Shown piece by piece: positions 44,570-57,774 of a stretch of 64,000 nt of DNA. The position numbers and the translations under genes were made by a program. Source of the DNA: Poecilobothrus nobilitatus (taxonomy: Eukaryota; Arthropoda; Insecta; Diptera; Dolichopodidae); the NCBI GenBank assembly GCA_947095535.1, contig OX352774.1, positions 175,210,200 to 175,274,199 on the forward strand. Direction: 5' to 3'. The number at the start of each line of letters is the position of its first letter. Positions within the stretch are counted from its first letter, which is position 1. Below the pieces are notes generated by a model. That model saw only the letters and a program-made list of their open reading frames with translations, made no database searches and was not told the origin of the DNA.

Positions 44570-47500
44570 TGTTAAACTGTTAACTTCAAGCCACATATTT
44601 CGGCGTAACATTAATCAATTCTAGTTTGTAATACCAATAAATAAACAAATAAAACGAAAATAGACCGAAAACTGATGAGTGTAAGCGTAAAAAGAGGTTT
44701 TTAAATTTATTTTTACTTTAAAGTAATTGCAAGACTAATGACATTAATATCAACAAATTACTTTAAAATGAAATGAAAAGTAATTTCTGCAAAACTTTTT
44801 ATACATAAATAAAATCTTTATTATTAAATCCAAGTGTTTTTTCTCTTTTAAAGAGTAGAAGTAATTTCCAAAAAAAAAAAAAGTTTAAAAAAAATTTCTC
44901 TAATGATCAGAACACAGTTTTTCCTTCCTTAAAAGTTATTATTTTGTTTTTTTCCTTTTCTTTTTGTGTTTATATTTCAAATTATATCAAGAAAAACTCT
45001 CGAAATATTGAAATGAAAATCAATCAACCTTAACCTCAAAAACTATTCCTTATGAAAATTGGTTTTATATATTTCTCTTTTTTTTTTTTTTGCTTTTTTT
45101 TTTTATTTTTTTACAAATATTTAATATAATAAGAAATGCGACGGATATTGTATAAATATAGATACTACCTGTATCTTAAGATACATCCCCATAATTTTCA
45201 TAAAGCAAAAATAAAAAATAAAATAAAAAAAACTTCATCCCATCTAAATATTATATGTACTTTTGAATTAAATTTAAAAAAAAAAAAAAAATTAGAATCA
45301 ACAGAAAAAAAAAACTCAATTCAAATAAAAAAAAATGAAGAAAACTGAAAAAAAAAAAGATAGTATAAAAGAAAGAGAAAGAAAATTATAAAAAAAGTAA
45401 GGTTATTTGTTTACAAAAAGCCAGAAATTTGTTGACAAATTCACCCAATATCCTTAATAGAATAGAACATTTTCATCTTTAAACTTTGTTTTTGTGTTTT
45501 TTTTTTTTGTATTTTTTTTTTTCATTTTGTTCTTATTACCATTTCATTCCTGTACCTTTCAGCTCCTTTTACTCTTTCTTCTATTATTTTTATGTTGCTG
45601 ATAATAATTTTTTTTTGCTATTGATCTTATGCAGCAACTACTATGCTGTTGCTGTTGTTATCTTCCAAGCAGTGAACTCCTGTTGTTGTAAATTATAAAT
45701 AAGTAAAAAAAAAAAAACGGATTTGCTTTTTTCTGTTTATTTATTCCTTTTATTCTTATTTAAATAAAATAACGTTTTTTTTCTTTCTTTCTTTCTATAA
45801 TTCTCTTCCTTTATTATTGCTGAATTTACTTTCATTGTATTTTTATATGTATATTTTCAACATATAAACATAATGGAGAAGAAAAAAAAAACTAAATGAA
45901 ATAACAAATTGGAAAAAAAAAAAATCATACAATAATACTTAAAGAAAGACAACATCCCAGACATCATCCATCCAGGTTAAACCGCATATAATATCGTTTA
46001 CCTATACTGTATACCTATCGAAAAACCTATGCAAAAAAAAAAAATAACAAATGATACAAACATCAGTTGAATTTGTAGAAAAAATTCAGGACTCTTCAAA
46101 ACGAAAAAAAATTAAGAAAAAAAAAACAAAATATACATACCTACCCTATTTTTTAAAAATTTCTTGAACTTTTCAAGCAGTGTTCCATCTTACTTTACTT
46201 CTCATCTTATATCAACCCACTCATACGAACAACAAACAAAAAAAAAATTCTTAGTGTGCATAACATCTTCAAACCAAATTTTAAAGTTATATCTCTCTAT
46301 TTAAAAATAAATTCTTTTTCAGCATAATTTTTTAAAACCAACCCATATTAAAATATGCGAAAGTTCCATCTATAGATTCTGTTTCTTCATATTTATATTG
46401 CTTTGAAGATTTAAAAAAATATTTAAAAAAAAAAAATCGCTGTTGATCCTTTTCCGGTTGATACACCCGGAACGGAAATTTCTTTTTCACAACAACAGTG
46501 TGGTAACGGTATATTACAGGAATAAAAAAAAACGTTAAACAAAATAAAGGTAGCAAGAAAGAGATAGAAATAAAATTAAAAAAAAAAAAGAAACAAATCA
46601 ACAAAAAATAAGAAGAGATGAGCGTTAAAGCTCACTTTACTCTACTTTAAGATATAACAAGTTGAAATTTAATATTCCTTTTTTTTATTTTTATAATTGT
46701 TTTTTTTTTTTTTTATTACTGTATAGGAAGGTAAATCTTCAAAATTTCTCAATCTGCCACCATTGCAGTTAAAATATGCATACTAGCAAATAAACATGAT
46801 ATCATAATTGAGATTATTGATAACCACTTTCCTAAAAGGTTTTTGTCTAAACAAAAATTCAAATTAATTCAATCTAAATGTAAACTATAAGATACAATTA
46901 AAGGCAATTATCAATCATTTTATCATTTTTTAACATAAATTAAAATTTGATACGAATCAGATGGTAGACTGAATTAATATCAAAATTTCAATTTAAAAAT
47001 TAAAAGGACATCCGATTAAGTTTCTTAAAATAATAAATTTAAAATAAAGATAATTTGGATTAGACGAAAAGATTTTTTATAAAAAAATGTCATTCGATTT
47101 CATTCTGCATATAATACGATGCTATTCTACATTTATTTTGCACTTTCTGAAATTGAGTTCAAATTTGAAGATACATTAAAAAAAAAAAAAGTTAAAATAA
47201 AAAAGTTGAAAACTTATTATTTTTTTTTTTTTTTTTGGCTTGAAAAAAAAATATGTCCTGATGAAAGTGCTGTAATTTTATGACTGCTGATACTCTAGCT
47301 GGTTATTTTTAACAAATTATATTCCAACCATTGCATTACATTCACTGATTTTTTTTTTGTCGCACTTTTTTTTCCATTCTTCTTCTTTCTTCCAAAATAA
47401 TGACATGAATAAGTAAAAAAGGTTTCATTTTTTATTATATTTTATATGTTATTTTTTTATCGAATTTTTACTTATATTGAGAAGCCTCATTTTTATTTAC

Positions 47501-49025
47501 TATATACTGCGTTGTCAATTGGAATTTTATGCAGGAGAATAAAAAGAAAATTAGAATGGAAAATTTTAAAATATAAAAATTTATTGTGCATCACTAAATT
47601 CTAAAGGATATAAAACAAGGCAAAACGAACGAACGAAAACGAACAGTTTTTTCAGGCACGGATTTTCCAAGATTTTTTTATGGAACTAAAAGTATTTTTT
47701 CTAAAGTAATTTATATTTAAAAATATATATGTAAACTAAAGAGAGACTTTTTTTAACTTTAAAGAGACGCTATATAATTAAGAAAAGCTGTTAACACATA
47801 ACATAGAACACATAAAATTAAAATGTTGAAGCTTTAATTTTTTCGTGTTCAAAAAATTCGAACAGGTACCTAAGATATAAGAGTTTAAAAATAGCAAAAT
47901 GTCAATTCTTGACCTCTAAAACCTCTTAAACAGAAGGAGGTGCAAACAAATTTTCTGAAGTAACTTACCCTAATTTCAAGATTTTAACTAACCAGAAACT
48001 TGTCGGATTTATGAAGGAAGTAAAATCTTACAAAATTTTTGCCGTCACATAACGGTAAATGTAAATACTAAATTCCAAAAAATTGTACAATATTTATATC
48101 AATTACTTCAAATAATGTTTTATCACTGGATGTTTTTAGATTGAAAAAACGTTAAGTTAAACCTAAGATATATATACACTTTTGAAAATAAGTAATTTTC
48201 AAACTTTGAGGTGCTGTAGGATGTAGGAGCTAAGTAACTGATGGGTTTACATGAAAAAATGTTTCTACAACATTAATTGTTTCAAAAGATAATTAATCAG
48301 AGTACATATCCATGGTTAAAGCTCCACATTGTTGTACCATTGTTACACCAATTTTTGTAATTTTCCTTAAAATGTATTATATAAAGCAAAAAGTATGTTT
48401 GTTTGTTTGTTTGTTATTAATGTATTCTTACATGATGTACCCGATCCAAAACCAATTTTGTAGGAATGTTACTTTGTTTTGATTTTTCGTTATTATATTC
48501 AATGCATGTCATATAATATAGAACATAATCTACATTGGTGTTGACCAGTCAAAAAAAAAAAAATGTATTACAAATAAAACAAAGAAAAACAAAATGATTT
48601 TGAAGACTTAGATTTGAACTTACCTTAGTTTTGCATCATGTATTTGCATATGCAATTGTATTATTCAAAGTATTCAAACAAAAAGCAAAAACTTGTATTT
48701 CGTAATGAATTTAATGTTATTATGTATACTGATATTAATTAAATGTAAAAAAAATTACCTACAAACATCTATCAATACATATTAATAATTTTAATGCATA
48801 CAGATACATATATTAATTATAAATTAAATTAACGAAAAAAGAAAAGTTAATCATTTTTATTTAATAAAATGACGAAAATATTTCGGACAACGCCAAGGAT
48901 TCCTGCTAATTTACTTACATATGTATGTGTAATAATAAAAAACAAAAAATTCGAGTCCACCACCTAACGATTATAAATTCAATACTTTAACAACTTTGAT
49001 GTTTAATAACAATACTAAGTGGCAA
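44570..49025. other. Non-coding AT-rich DNA
   Basis: Includes poly(A)/poly(T) tracts, CTTT-type repeats at about 45781-45795 and (GTTT)n at about 48398-48413. The frames at 45136-45348 and 45486-45698 (plus) and 46332-46604 (minus) translate such tracts. No gene was recognised. Confidence 0.5.
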
Positions 49026-49059
49026 ATGAATATTGATATGCGGGCGTAACACTTGGCAA

Positions 49060-49490
49060 AACTCGGATGACAAACATCTATTTCGCCTAAGTCCACTTAT
49101 CAAAAAATTCATAACGCAAAAAATCAATTAGCAAATTTCTCACTTAACAAATTTGAAATTCGCATTTACATATACATATGTACATATGTATATCCATTTT
49201 TCAAGATATTAAATAAAAAAATGTCTCTTTAGCTAATTTGCTCGGATTTTATTGTTGGTTACAAAATCAGAGTTGCCACTTTTCCAGAATATTTATGTAC
49301 ATTTATACGTGAAATTCTGAATTAATAGAGACTTTAAAGTTGACTTTAAAATCAGAGTTATACGCTTTATTTTGCAAAATAAAAATTTGACATCTACCCT
49401 TTTTGACAAATGAGTTTTTGCGAAACGAGTTTTTTACCAAGTGATTTTTTGCAGTTTGATGTTTGCAATGTCAATTTAAGTCAACTGCGA
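49060..49490 (-). repeat. Composite repeat locus 4 with inverted short-unit arms
   Basis: The centre (about 49230-49385) carries minus-oriented core units: TTGGTTACAAAATCAGAGTT, then CTTTTCCAGAATATTTATGT, GAAATTCTGAATTAATAGAG and TTGACTTTAAAATCAGAGTT. The right arm (49385-49490) has GACAAATGAGTTTTTGCGAA and CAAGTGATTTTTTGCAGTTT units. The left arm (49065-49160) carries the opposite strand as CTTATCAAAAAATTCATAAC, GCAAAAAATCAATTAGCAAA and CACTTAACAAATTTG. The arms thus pair with each other but share no obvious sequence with the arms of loci 1-3. Confidence 0.65.
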
Positions 49491-49494
49491 TATA

Positions 49495-52255
49495 CCCTAT
49501 TGATATACATGTGATATATGCATGCCGGAGATATATGTATGTATGTAAATATTATTATTATAATATAATATGTACATATTGCCAAACATCACAAAAATAT
49601 TTCATTCATTAAATTTTATCTTAGAAAGCACACTAAATAAATTGCTTCAATATACGCACTTAAGTATATTAATATAAATGATATGGTAGTACATATATAC
49701 CTATTATATAATAATATTATATTACTACCATACTACCTACTACTATATTATATCATAAAGAAACTATATACATATCATACTTATACAATATATCATACTA
49801 TATACAATATGTACATATGTACGATTATATCATACTATATACAATATATACATAGGTATTTACCTACCAATAAAATATAAATAAGTGTTTTCCATAGCCG
49901 TTACATTTTGTTTTTATTCCAATTTTTTTTTTGTTTTACTTATTATGATCAACTCAATATTAAGTATGTATGTATGTATATGTATTATTATAGATAGCAC
50001 TGAGCCGTATGGAACACTACATTAAAAAAAAATTCTTTTACTAAAAAATTTGAACTTGAAAAAGCCGGATGTTAACCAAAAAATACAGAGAACCTACAAA
50101 CTTATCAAAAATATTTTGTGTTAATTGCTTGCTTTCTTATACACTTGAGTGTATGATGTATTTACCTTAGCTATTTCGAGATGGCATAAACGGAAGAGCA
50201 ACTCAGATAATTGCAGTTGCAGTACCTATCAAAATATTTAACAATAGGTCTCTTGTATGCATTAACTACTATTATTTTATTTTATTATAAATTAATGTAG
50301 TAATATGTTGAAAAATAATAGATAATTTTATAATTTATAGGTAGGTACATATCTACTTACACAACATTAATTGATTACATAGAATAGATAGAACTTTTTT
50401 TTTTTTTTTCAACTTATTTCAACAAATTAAAAATTGACAGTTATTATGTACATAGCTATTTATATTATAATATAATTTAAATTTAAATTTACACTTACCT
50501 TTTAAAATGATTCTAAAATAACGTCCAATTTATATGGCTTTTTCAAATAACATACTATGTACATATGTATGTAGGTACACTATGTATTATGTACATACAT
50601 ACGTATTTTTGTCTTCTTTCTATATTTTAAACTAGGAAAAAAAAACAGCAAAATTTGAACACAACAGAATAAAATTAGTTTTTATTTTTTTGATTTTTCT
50701 TTTTTAACTAAAATCTTTATTCATAAATCAAATGCTTCTTTTAAATTCATTTAATGTACATATGCATGTATAAATAACACATTATTTTGTAATTTAATTG
50801 TATCATCATTTAATTATACACACAAACATATTTTAAACATATCAGAGAGAGAAACACCTCAATTTATTAAAAAAAAAAAAAAAAAACTTTTTTTGCTATG
50901 TACGAGTATTTACATATAAAGTTAAACACACACATATTACGATGTCTTTAAGGCTTAGCGTCTTTTTAATAACGGAACTTTTTTTTTATATTGAAATTCA
51001 CATTAAGAATTTTTAAATGTTTTATTAAAAAAACTTTAAATTAATAAAAGTAGAATGTAGTTATTATAAAATTTATAGGTAAAAAGAAATTTATAGGTAA
51101 AAAGTTAATTTTAGAATTATAATTCTATTTTTCATATACATACTATGTACATATTATGTAGGTACTTTTTTACTTACTTAACACTTTAATATTACAATAA
51201 AGTTTTTTTGATACACACCACGACTGAATTCAAATAGAAACTGGACTGAGTGGAAAACGACTTTCAAGTTATTAATTATCAATCATTTGTTAAATTTTCT
51301 CTTTTATATTTTTTTACTTTTCATGTTTAACCTTCAACAAATTTTAAGAGTTCAAAAAAATTTAATGTAGGTGAGGAGAGGAAAAAATAATTTTGATGAC
51401 GAGTTTGATTTGAAATTTGAATATTAGCTTGATATGGTCTACTTTTATGTTATGTTAGATTTATTTAAAGAGATTCATAAGTTAAGAGAATTTTTTATTC
51501 TTGTTAGTGATTTTTATTGAAAATGCAATTAGACTTAGTAAAAATAAAAAATAAATTTTAAGCAATATTAGCTACTTATATGTTATATGGTGTGTTAGCT
51601 ACTTATATGTTATATGGTGTTTTTGGATTGAAAAAATTTTTTTAGCAAAATCTGAGATATCCTCATTTAAATATAGTGATTTTAGGAACATTTATTGTGT
51701 AGCATAATATGATTTGTATCATTTTGTAACTTTTTATCCAAATTATAATCATAGTAACTAAAATATTTTTTGCAAGATTTAGAATTAAGTTTATGAAAAT
51801 CATAATAGTCCTTAATTGTTTTTTCTTATTAAATTAGTCATAAAAGCATATTTTTGAAAGTCACTTTTTAATTAAACTTAAACCAGAGCTTAAACAATAA
51901 TTAGTTAAACATCATAAATCTCAAAATTATATTTGAAAATAAGAAAAAAGCTTAGCCTAAAATACATTCTCCAAAGCAAATTTTTTATTGGGTTTGCTAC
52001 AAAATTTAGAAAAATATAACTTAGAAATCCAAAATTCAGAAATCTAAAAAAAAAAAAAAAATTTGCTGAAATTTCATATTAGCTGTTGGTACTCAAATAT
52101 CTAAAAAAGAATATTAAAAATTTTAAAAAAAACTAGAACTCTGAATTGAATTTTGTTGTTAGTAGTCATTTCAATAACATATTTTTTGTATAAAGACACA
52201 AAACAAATAAAGAGAATTTTTAGAAAAAGAAGATCCAACAAAAATATACAGAAAT
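49495..52255. other. Non-coding AT-rich DNA
   Basis: A cryptic repeat of CATACTATATACAATAT lies at about 49795-49850 and a 27-bp tandem duplication containing GCTACTTATATGTTATATGG at 51568-51621. A short AAATTTATAGGTAAAAAG duplication occurs near 51069-51103. GTAC/TATG-rich patches are frequent. The frame at 49683-49880 (plus) is repeat translation. Confidence 0.5.
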
Positions 52256-52262
52256 ATAAAAA

Positions 52263-52457
52263 GAGGTACGGTGGTTTAGTGGGTAAGAGCTTATAAAATA
52301 CCCTGTAAACGCCGAGGGAGTGTAGGTTCGAATCCCACACACATCGTAAGAGTAATTACCCCTTACGGCTCGTACAGCCACGCCTGAAAAGGAAAAGCTA
52401 TGTAATTTCTTTGTTACATTTACATGGCAGGCAAATGCACTAACGCAAAAAAAAAAA
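52263..52457 (+). mobile_element. tRNA-derived SINE, best-preserved copy
   Basis: It has near-consensus RNA polymerase III promoter boxes: A box TGGTTTAGTGGGTAAGAGC at about 52272-52290 and B box GGTTCGAATCC at 52325-52335. The tRNA-unrelated body follows, with CCCTTACGGCTCGTACAGCC, ACGCCTG, GAAAAGC, TTTCTTTGTTACATTTAC and TGGCAGGCAAATGCAC, then an A-run at 52446-52457. Four copies in this window share this order (the others are at 3888, 8900 and 20988). The frame at 52101-52340 (minus) partly overlaps it and is not a gene. Confidence 0.85.
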
Positions 52458-52608
52458 TTTGAAGCTGATGGAATGTATCTAAGAGTATATTATTTTATAA
52501 AATAAAGCAAGCATTATATCCTCATTGCTAAAGAACATTTCAAAATATATATTTTTACGAAAGAGATATAGTACATAATAAAAATAAATAAATAATTTTC
52601 TAATAATA

Positions 52609-53666
52609 AAAACAAGTAAACGTAACAGTAAGTCGATGCAACCGACTTATTTATACCCTACACCTAAAAAATTCAAATTAAATTAAAAATCCATAAGTTA
52701 TTTTAGTTAGGTATTTAATATAACTAAGCTAAAAAAATAAATGCTTTTACAACCTTTGTACAAAATTTCAGATTTCTATCTTTATTATATCTTTCTAATT
52801 CTATCTTTAGATATGCTTGTTTGGTCTTAGGAGTTGTGTGGCAGATACCCGAACAACCATTCTAATTCATCTTAAATTTTGGACAAATCAGAGATTCAGG
52901 AAACAACACCCTAGTACCAAATTTGAAGTTTCTATCTTTATTAATTTCGAAGATATGCTTGTTCGGTTTTGGGAGTTGTATGGAAGGTACCCGAACGACC
53001 ACTCCAATTCATCTCAAATTTTAGGCAAATCAGGGATTTGGAAAACAGCACCTTCGTATCAAATTTGAAGTTCCTATCTTTATTAATTTCGAAGATTTCA
53101 TGTTCGGTTTTGGGAGTTGTATGGGAGGTACTCGAACAGTTACTCCAATTCATCTCAAATTTTGGACAAATCAGGGATTCAGAAAACAACACCCTAGTAC
53201 CAAATTTGAAGTTTCTATCTTTATTAATTTCGAATATATGCTTGTTCGGTTCTGGGATTTGTATGGGAGGTACCCGAACAACCACTCCAATTCATCTCAA
53301 ATTTTGGGGATATCAGGGATTCAGAAAAACACACCCTCGTACAAAATTTTAAGTTATTAATTTCGAAAATATTCTTATTAGGTTTGGGAGTTGTATGGGA
53401 GGTACTCGAACGCATGGTCCGATTTCGCCCATTTACAATCCCCGCCTTACCTTAGTCATTGTTAACCTACAGTATAAATTTCATCAAGATAGCATCATTA
53501 TTTTTTGAGTTATCGTGCGTACGGACGGACATCGCTAAATCGACTCAGGCGGTGATCCTGATTCAGAATATATATACATGTCTATACCTAACTCGCTTCC
53601 TTTTGGTGGTTACAAACACCATACCAAAGTTAATATACCCTATATTTAATGTGCAGGGTATAATAA
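52609..53666 (+). mobile_element. Fly-type repeat element with 142-bp internal tandem units
   Basis: Starts AAAACAAGTAA, then AACAGTAAGTCGATGCAACC, GACTTATTTATACCCTACAC and a unique 80-bp stretch. About 4.3 tandem units of about 142 bp follow (52811-53410), landmarked by ATATGCTTGTTCGG, GGGAGTTGTATGGGAGGTAC, CGAAC and ATTCATCTCAAATTTTGG. After them come a CCGATTTCGCCCATTTACAA block, ACGGACGGACATCGCTAAATC, GACTCAGGCGGTGATCCTGA and TGCAGGGTATAATAA at the end. From memory, this order (ACAAGTAA start, ATACCCTACACC, GGACGGACAT...GACTC, terminal GGGTATAA) is widespread in schizophoran fly genomes. I do not assign it to a named family. Overlapping plus and minus frames at 52817-53415 and 53459-53719 are repeat translations. 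Confidence 0.75.
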
Positions 53667-53669
53667 TGT

Positions 53670-56600
53670 CAGAAGTTCAGATTTGCGGTCGTCGAATCCA
53701 AACAAAAATTGATGTTTAACTAAATGTTGGGATACCACTTGTAAACATCTAGCTTTCTTATACTTCTTTAATACCTAGATAATGATCGAAAAGAATTCGC
53801 CTGCTACGATATTTTACATAAATAAAATTTGCAGACGCACATACATAAATCCATAAACGAACACAATCACCTTCCAAAGGGATATTTTCGAGTTCTTGAT
53901 GGACAATAAAAATTTAAAAAATTACTTTATCTTAATTTCGATTTTTTGACCGATTACAATATTTTATCTCTATAGTACCTATTGGAAGAAAATACTAAAG
54001 ACAAAAATTTTTATAACTCATATTATTAAATATCAATTTTAATAGTCTTCATTTATTGTCGCTTTTAATTGAACCTCATTCCAACATTTTAGCAAAGTAA
54101 ACATTAAATTATTATATTTAAAATAGCAGCTATTAAGTCACTAACAAAATTCTAATTACTAATTTATAAATAGACCAATTTTCAACTTCCACAAATATTA
54201 ATTCATTCATTTCTTTTTTTTTTTTGTATAAGAATGTCAATGTTCCCCTGTATACGTACAATTTTTTTTTTATAATCAGTTCTATTCAATCGGAAGTCAT
54301 CAAAAATAATTTGCAATATAAAAAAAAAAAAAAAGTAAAAAAAACAACAATAAAATGCAAACAAACAAAAAAATAATATATATATAGAAAAAAAAAAAAT
54401 ACGGCAGCGAAAATAATCGCGATTTACAGGAAGGAAAATAAAAATAAAGGATAATAACCGAAATAATATGAAACAACTTCGCGAATAAAAAGATATCGCG
54501 CATAAAATCAAAAAACAAAAAAGTGAAACCAAACAAAACAAACAAATAACCAATGAAAATTATTATCGGAAAAATAATAGAATAAAATAGAAAAGTGAAT
54601 AAAAAGAAAATTATTAAAAAGGAAAATGAAATTGTTATCGGAAAATTTTTATGCAATAAAAACGAGAAGAAAAAAATTTTCATTCATATATTTTTTTTAT
54701 TAGAAACTGTTGATTGCATAAAATTATTTTCTTTTTCAAAAAAAAAAAAAAAAATCATAAATTATTGGAATACCCGTAATAACATTATTCGAGAACTTTA
54801 TGAATTGTTAAAATAAAATAAAAAAAAAATAAGTGATTTAAGAATTATGTAAAGGAAAAATATGAAAATCGTAAAATTTTAAGAAAAAAAATTATCAAGC
54901 AAGTGTTTTTAAGATAAATCTCATTTAAAAGCCACGCAGTTTCCAAATTCTATATATGAAATTTCCATTTGGCCTAATCCTTTTTTGACATAATTATTTA
55001 TTTCACATATACCATTTAAGGAGAAGAACAATACTTTATTTACATAACAGGACAATGAAATTCTAAAAAGATCCAATATTCAATTTTCTACAAACTTTTT
55101 GGAACAGTATGACATAAAACTAAGTTTTACAAATATTTCATTCCCGATAACATCATTAATAAGACATTAAATCAAATTGAAAATATAACATATATGCCAT
55201 TTTCAAAAATTTTCGGAAACCACATTTTCACTTTTTTTTTTATGTAAAATATACATTGATACCAAAAAGAAATGTCTCATTATGCCAAACGAACGCTTGT
55301 AAAACATTCAATTATATACCAAAGCGTAAGTTGCGATATGTCCCTTTTAGATGAAACGGCTTTTACTAATTCAAAATTCGAATAAGTGAACTATATATAC
55401 CCTAATTAAAAATAATAAAGAACTCTCTATTTTTCAAAAAGTTCGTAAAGGGTATTAATTAACGTTCAAAATTATTACAATCCTACACTTTTCTTTCATC
55501 ACAATCATTTCTTTCATCTTTTCTTCATGAAGTTGTATCTTCGGATCGTCAATTGTGTTTTTCATACTTTTTTAACATTTTTCTAATATTCGAATATTTG
55601 TGTTGCTTTAAATCATCCTCTAATCTTTGTTGATTTTTTCAGTGCTATTTAAATTCTACTTTATTTCGACTTTCATATATATGACCATATAATGTTGAAT
55701 ATTTTTAAGATCTTTATTTTAAAATTCACATCTAGAATTAAAATTTGCATCTAGAATTAAGATATGTATTACAAATATTATGATTCTTCAATTTTTAATT
55801 CGAATAATTTTAATTTTTAATTAATCTTGAAATTATTTAGTCCTTCGCATTATTCTGCACCATACATAAAAATGTATAAAACTATACCACAAATCAAATA
55901 CCAAAAAAACCGAATCTCATTTAATAAAAATTGAAAAAAATGTATCCATATTTCGCATACAAAACATCAAAGAAAAATCATAAACACTTTGAAATCCATT
56001 ATAAATCATAAGTTCCTGAACTTTTCATTCTTTTAAAGACCTTATTCTTGTTCAGGCAGAATAAGTTGACAATAATTGTTTTGTTTTATCATCAACAATA
56101 AAGTTCCGCTTTTTTTTTTATGTTCTAAATTAATATGATACGCATAAATGATTGAATGTCAGTCAACCAACCAGTCAGTCATTCAATGATTTTTAATGTA
56201 AAAAAGAAAACAGAAAAAAAAAAAAAACACACACTCATTATAACTGAAACCGGAAAAATTGTGATAAATTTTCAACATAAATATACCATCTATCCATCCA
56301 TCCATTTATGGTTAATGATTTTTCTCAGTTTAATCTTTGATTGCAGAGTTTTATATTATAATATATGACATTATAATGCATTTGTGAATGTGTAATGAAA
56401 TGGAATCCTTCAAGATAAATACGTTTTTCTTCATATAAAATTTTCAAAAATTATTATCCAAGTAAATAAGAGTCCTTTCACATTTTTTCCTTGTTAAATT
56501 TAGATTTATAGGACATTTTGAGATTTTTAATCTAAATCTAAATAATTTTATAACTGTGCATTATTAAAAGCTTACCAAAACTATCCTTGAGTGATTTCAA

Positions 56601-57770
56601 AAGAAATTGAAAAAGAAAATAATAAGAAAATTAACACAAGCACAAAAATTTTCTTGAAAATGGATAATTTAAAAATTTCATTACAGAACCACCTTAATAA
56701 TATCTAACAATGCACTTGAATAGCATTCTAAAAAAAGAAAAAAAAATAACTGTTATTTTATATTCCTATTTAAAGGAAACGCAACTTTTGCCGTCTTTTC
56801 CAAACCAATACCAACGTAAATTTACAAATAATAAAAAACTATGGAGTCTTTCTTTAAGAATTTTTATTATTTGGGATCTTGTTACAAATTTAGTCCATCC
56901 ATATACTTTCAAAAACAAGATTTTTCCGATTCAATTCTTAACATCAGTCTCATTAAAATTTAAGAACATCATAACAATTACATAATTTTTATCACATCTT
57001 TAAAAATTAAATTAATTATTTCTAAACAAAATTTTCGCATTACCTTTCTTTTAAATTACCAAAATATAAAATGAAAAAAAAAAAGGTTTAAAAGAAAATA
57101 TAATAAATATAGATAAAATATAAAAGGGGTTTCACTATATAAAATAGCGATATGATATCCTGCAATATGACAATAATTAATTTTCACTACCCCAAATTAA
57201 AAATATAAGACCATCAGATATAACCAATAAAATTTATTCTTTTCCTGGCTGTTTTTTGTTCATATTTTTTATTTTTTTTGTCTTTTTTTGTTTTTTTTTT
57301 TTTTTGGAATTAATATTGTCTAAAAAAAATATAAAATTCTTTAGTTAAAGTCCTTTAATTTTATCGAAAAAAAAAAAAAAAACATGTACCTATATAAATA
57401 TATTAATAATATATAGAAAAATCGTTTTTGAAGTTTATTTCATCTCTATTTAATTCCTTTCATTTTATTTTTACTAATAAAATAAAAACAAAATCAGAAT
57501 ATTATTAGCATTGGTTACACTTAACAAAAATGGATTAATTTTTTACCGTAATTGTAATAACCGTTATTATTTATGTATTCCATTTGGATAACACAGTAAT
57601 TTTTTTACCATTTGTTTTTCATTTTTTCATTTCATACCATCTTTCTATCATTTCAGAACCTCTAAAGTTCAAAGTTTATAAAAAAAAAAAATATAAATTT
57701 ACACCTGTTCAAGTTAGTGTTATTTAATATTAAAAACTTTAAACATTTTGATTTATTTTAAAGAAAGACC
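53670..57770. other. Non-coding AT-rich DNA
   Basis: Dense A/T runs, for example at 54300-54420 and 57255-57305. The frames at 54203-54683 (minus), 54595-54816, 56156-56368 and 56710-56985 (plus) are composition-driven and show no family motif. Confidence 0.5.
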
Positions 57771-57774
57771 ACGT

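Noticed and set aside
52817..53415. Several overlapping plus and minus frames of 63-127 codons
   Set aside because: They are translations of the 142-bp tandem units, repeated in each frame.
54203..54683. Overlapping minus-strand frames of 116 and 127 codons
   Set aside because: They are Phe/Ile/Lys-rich translations of A/T runs with no motif, and two overlapping frames are both open, as expected from low complexity.
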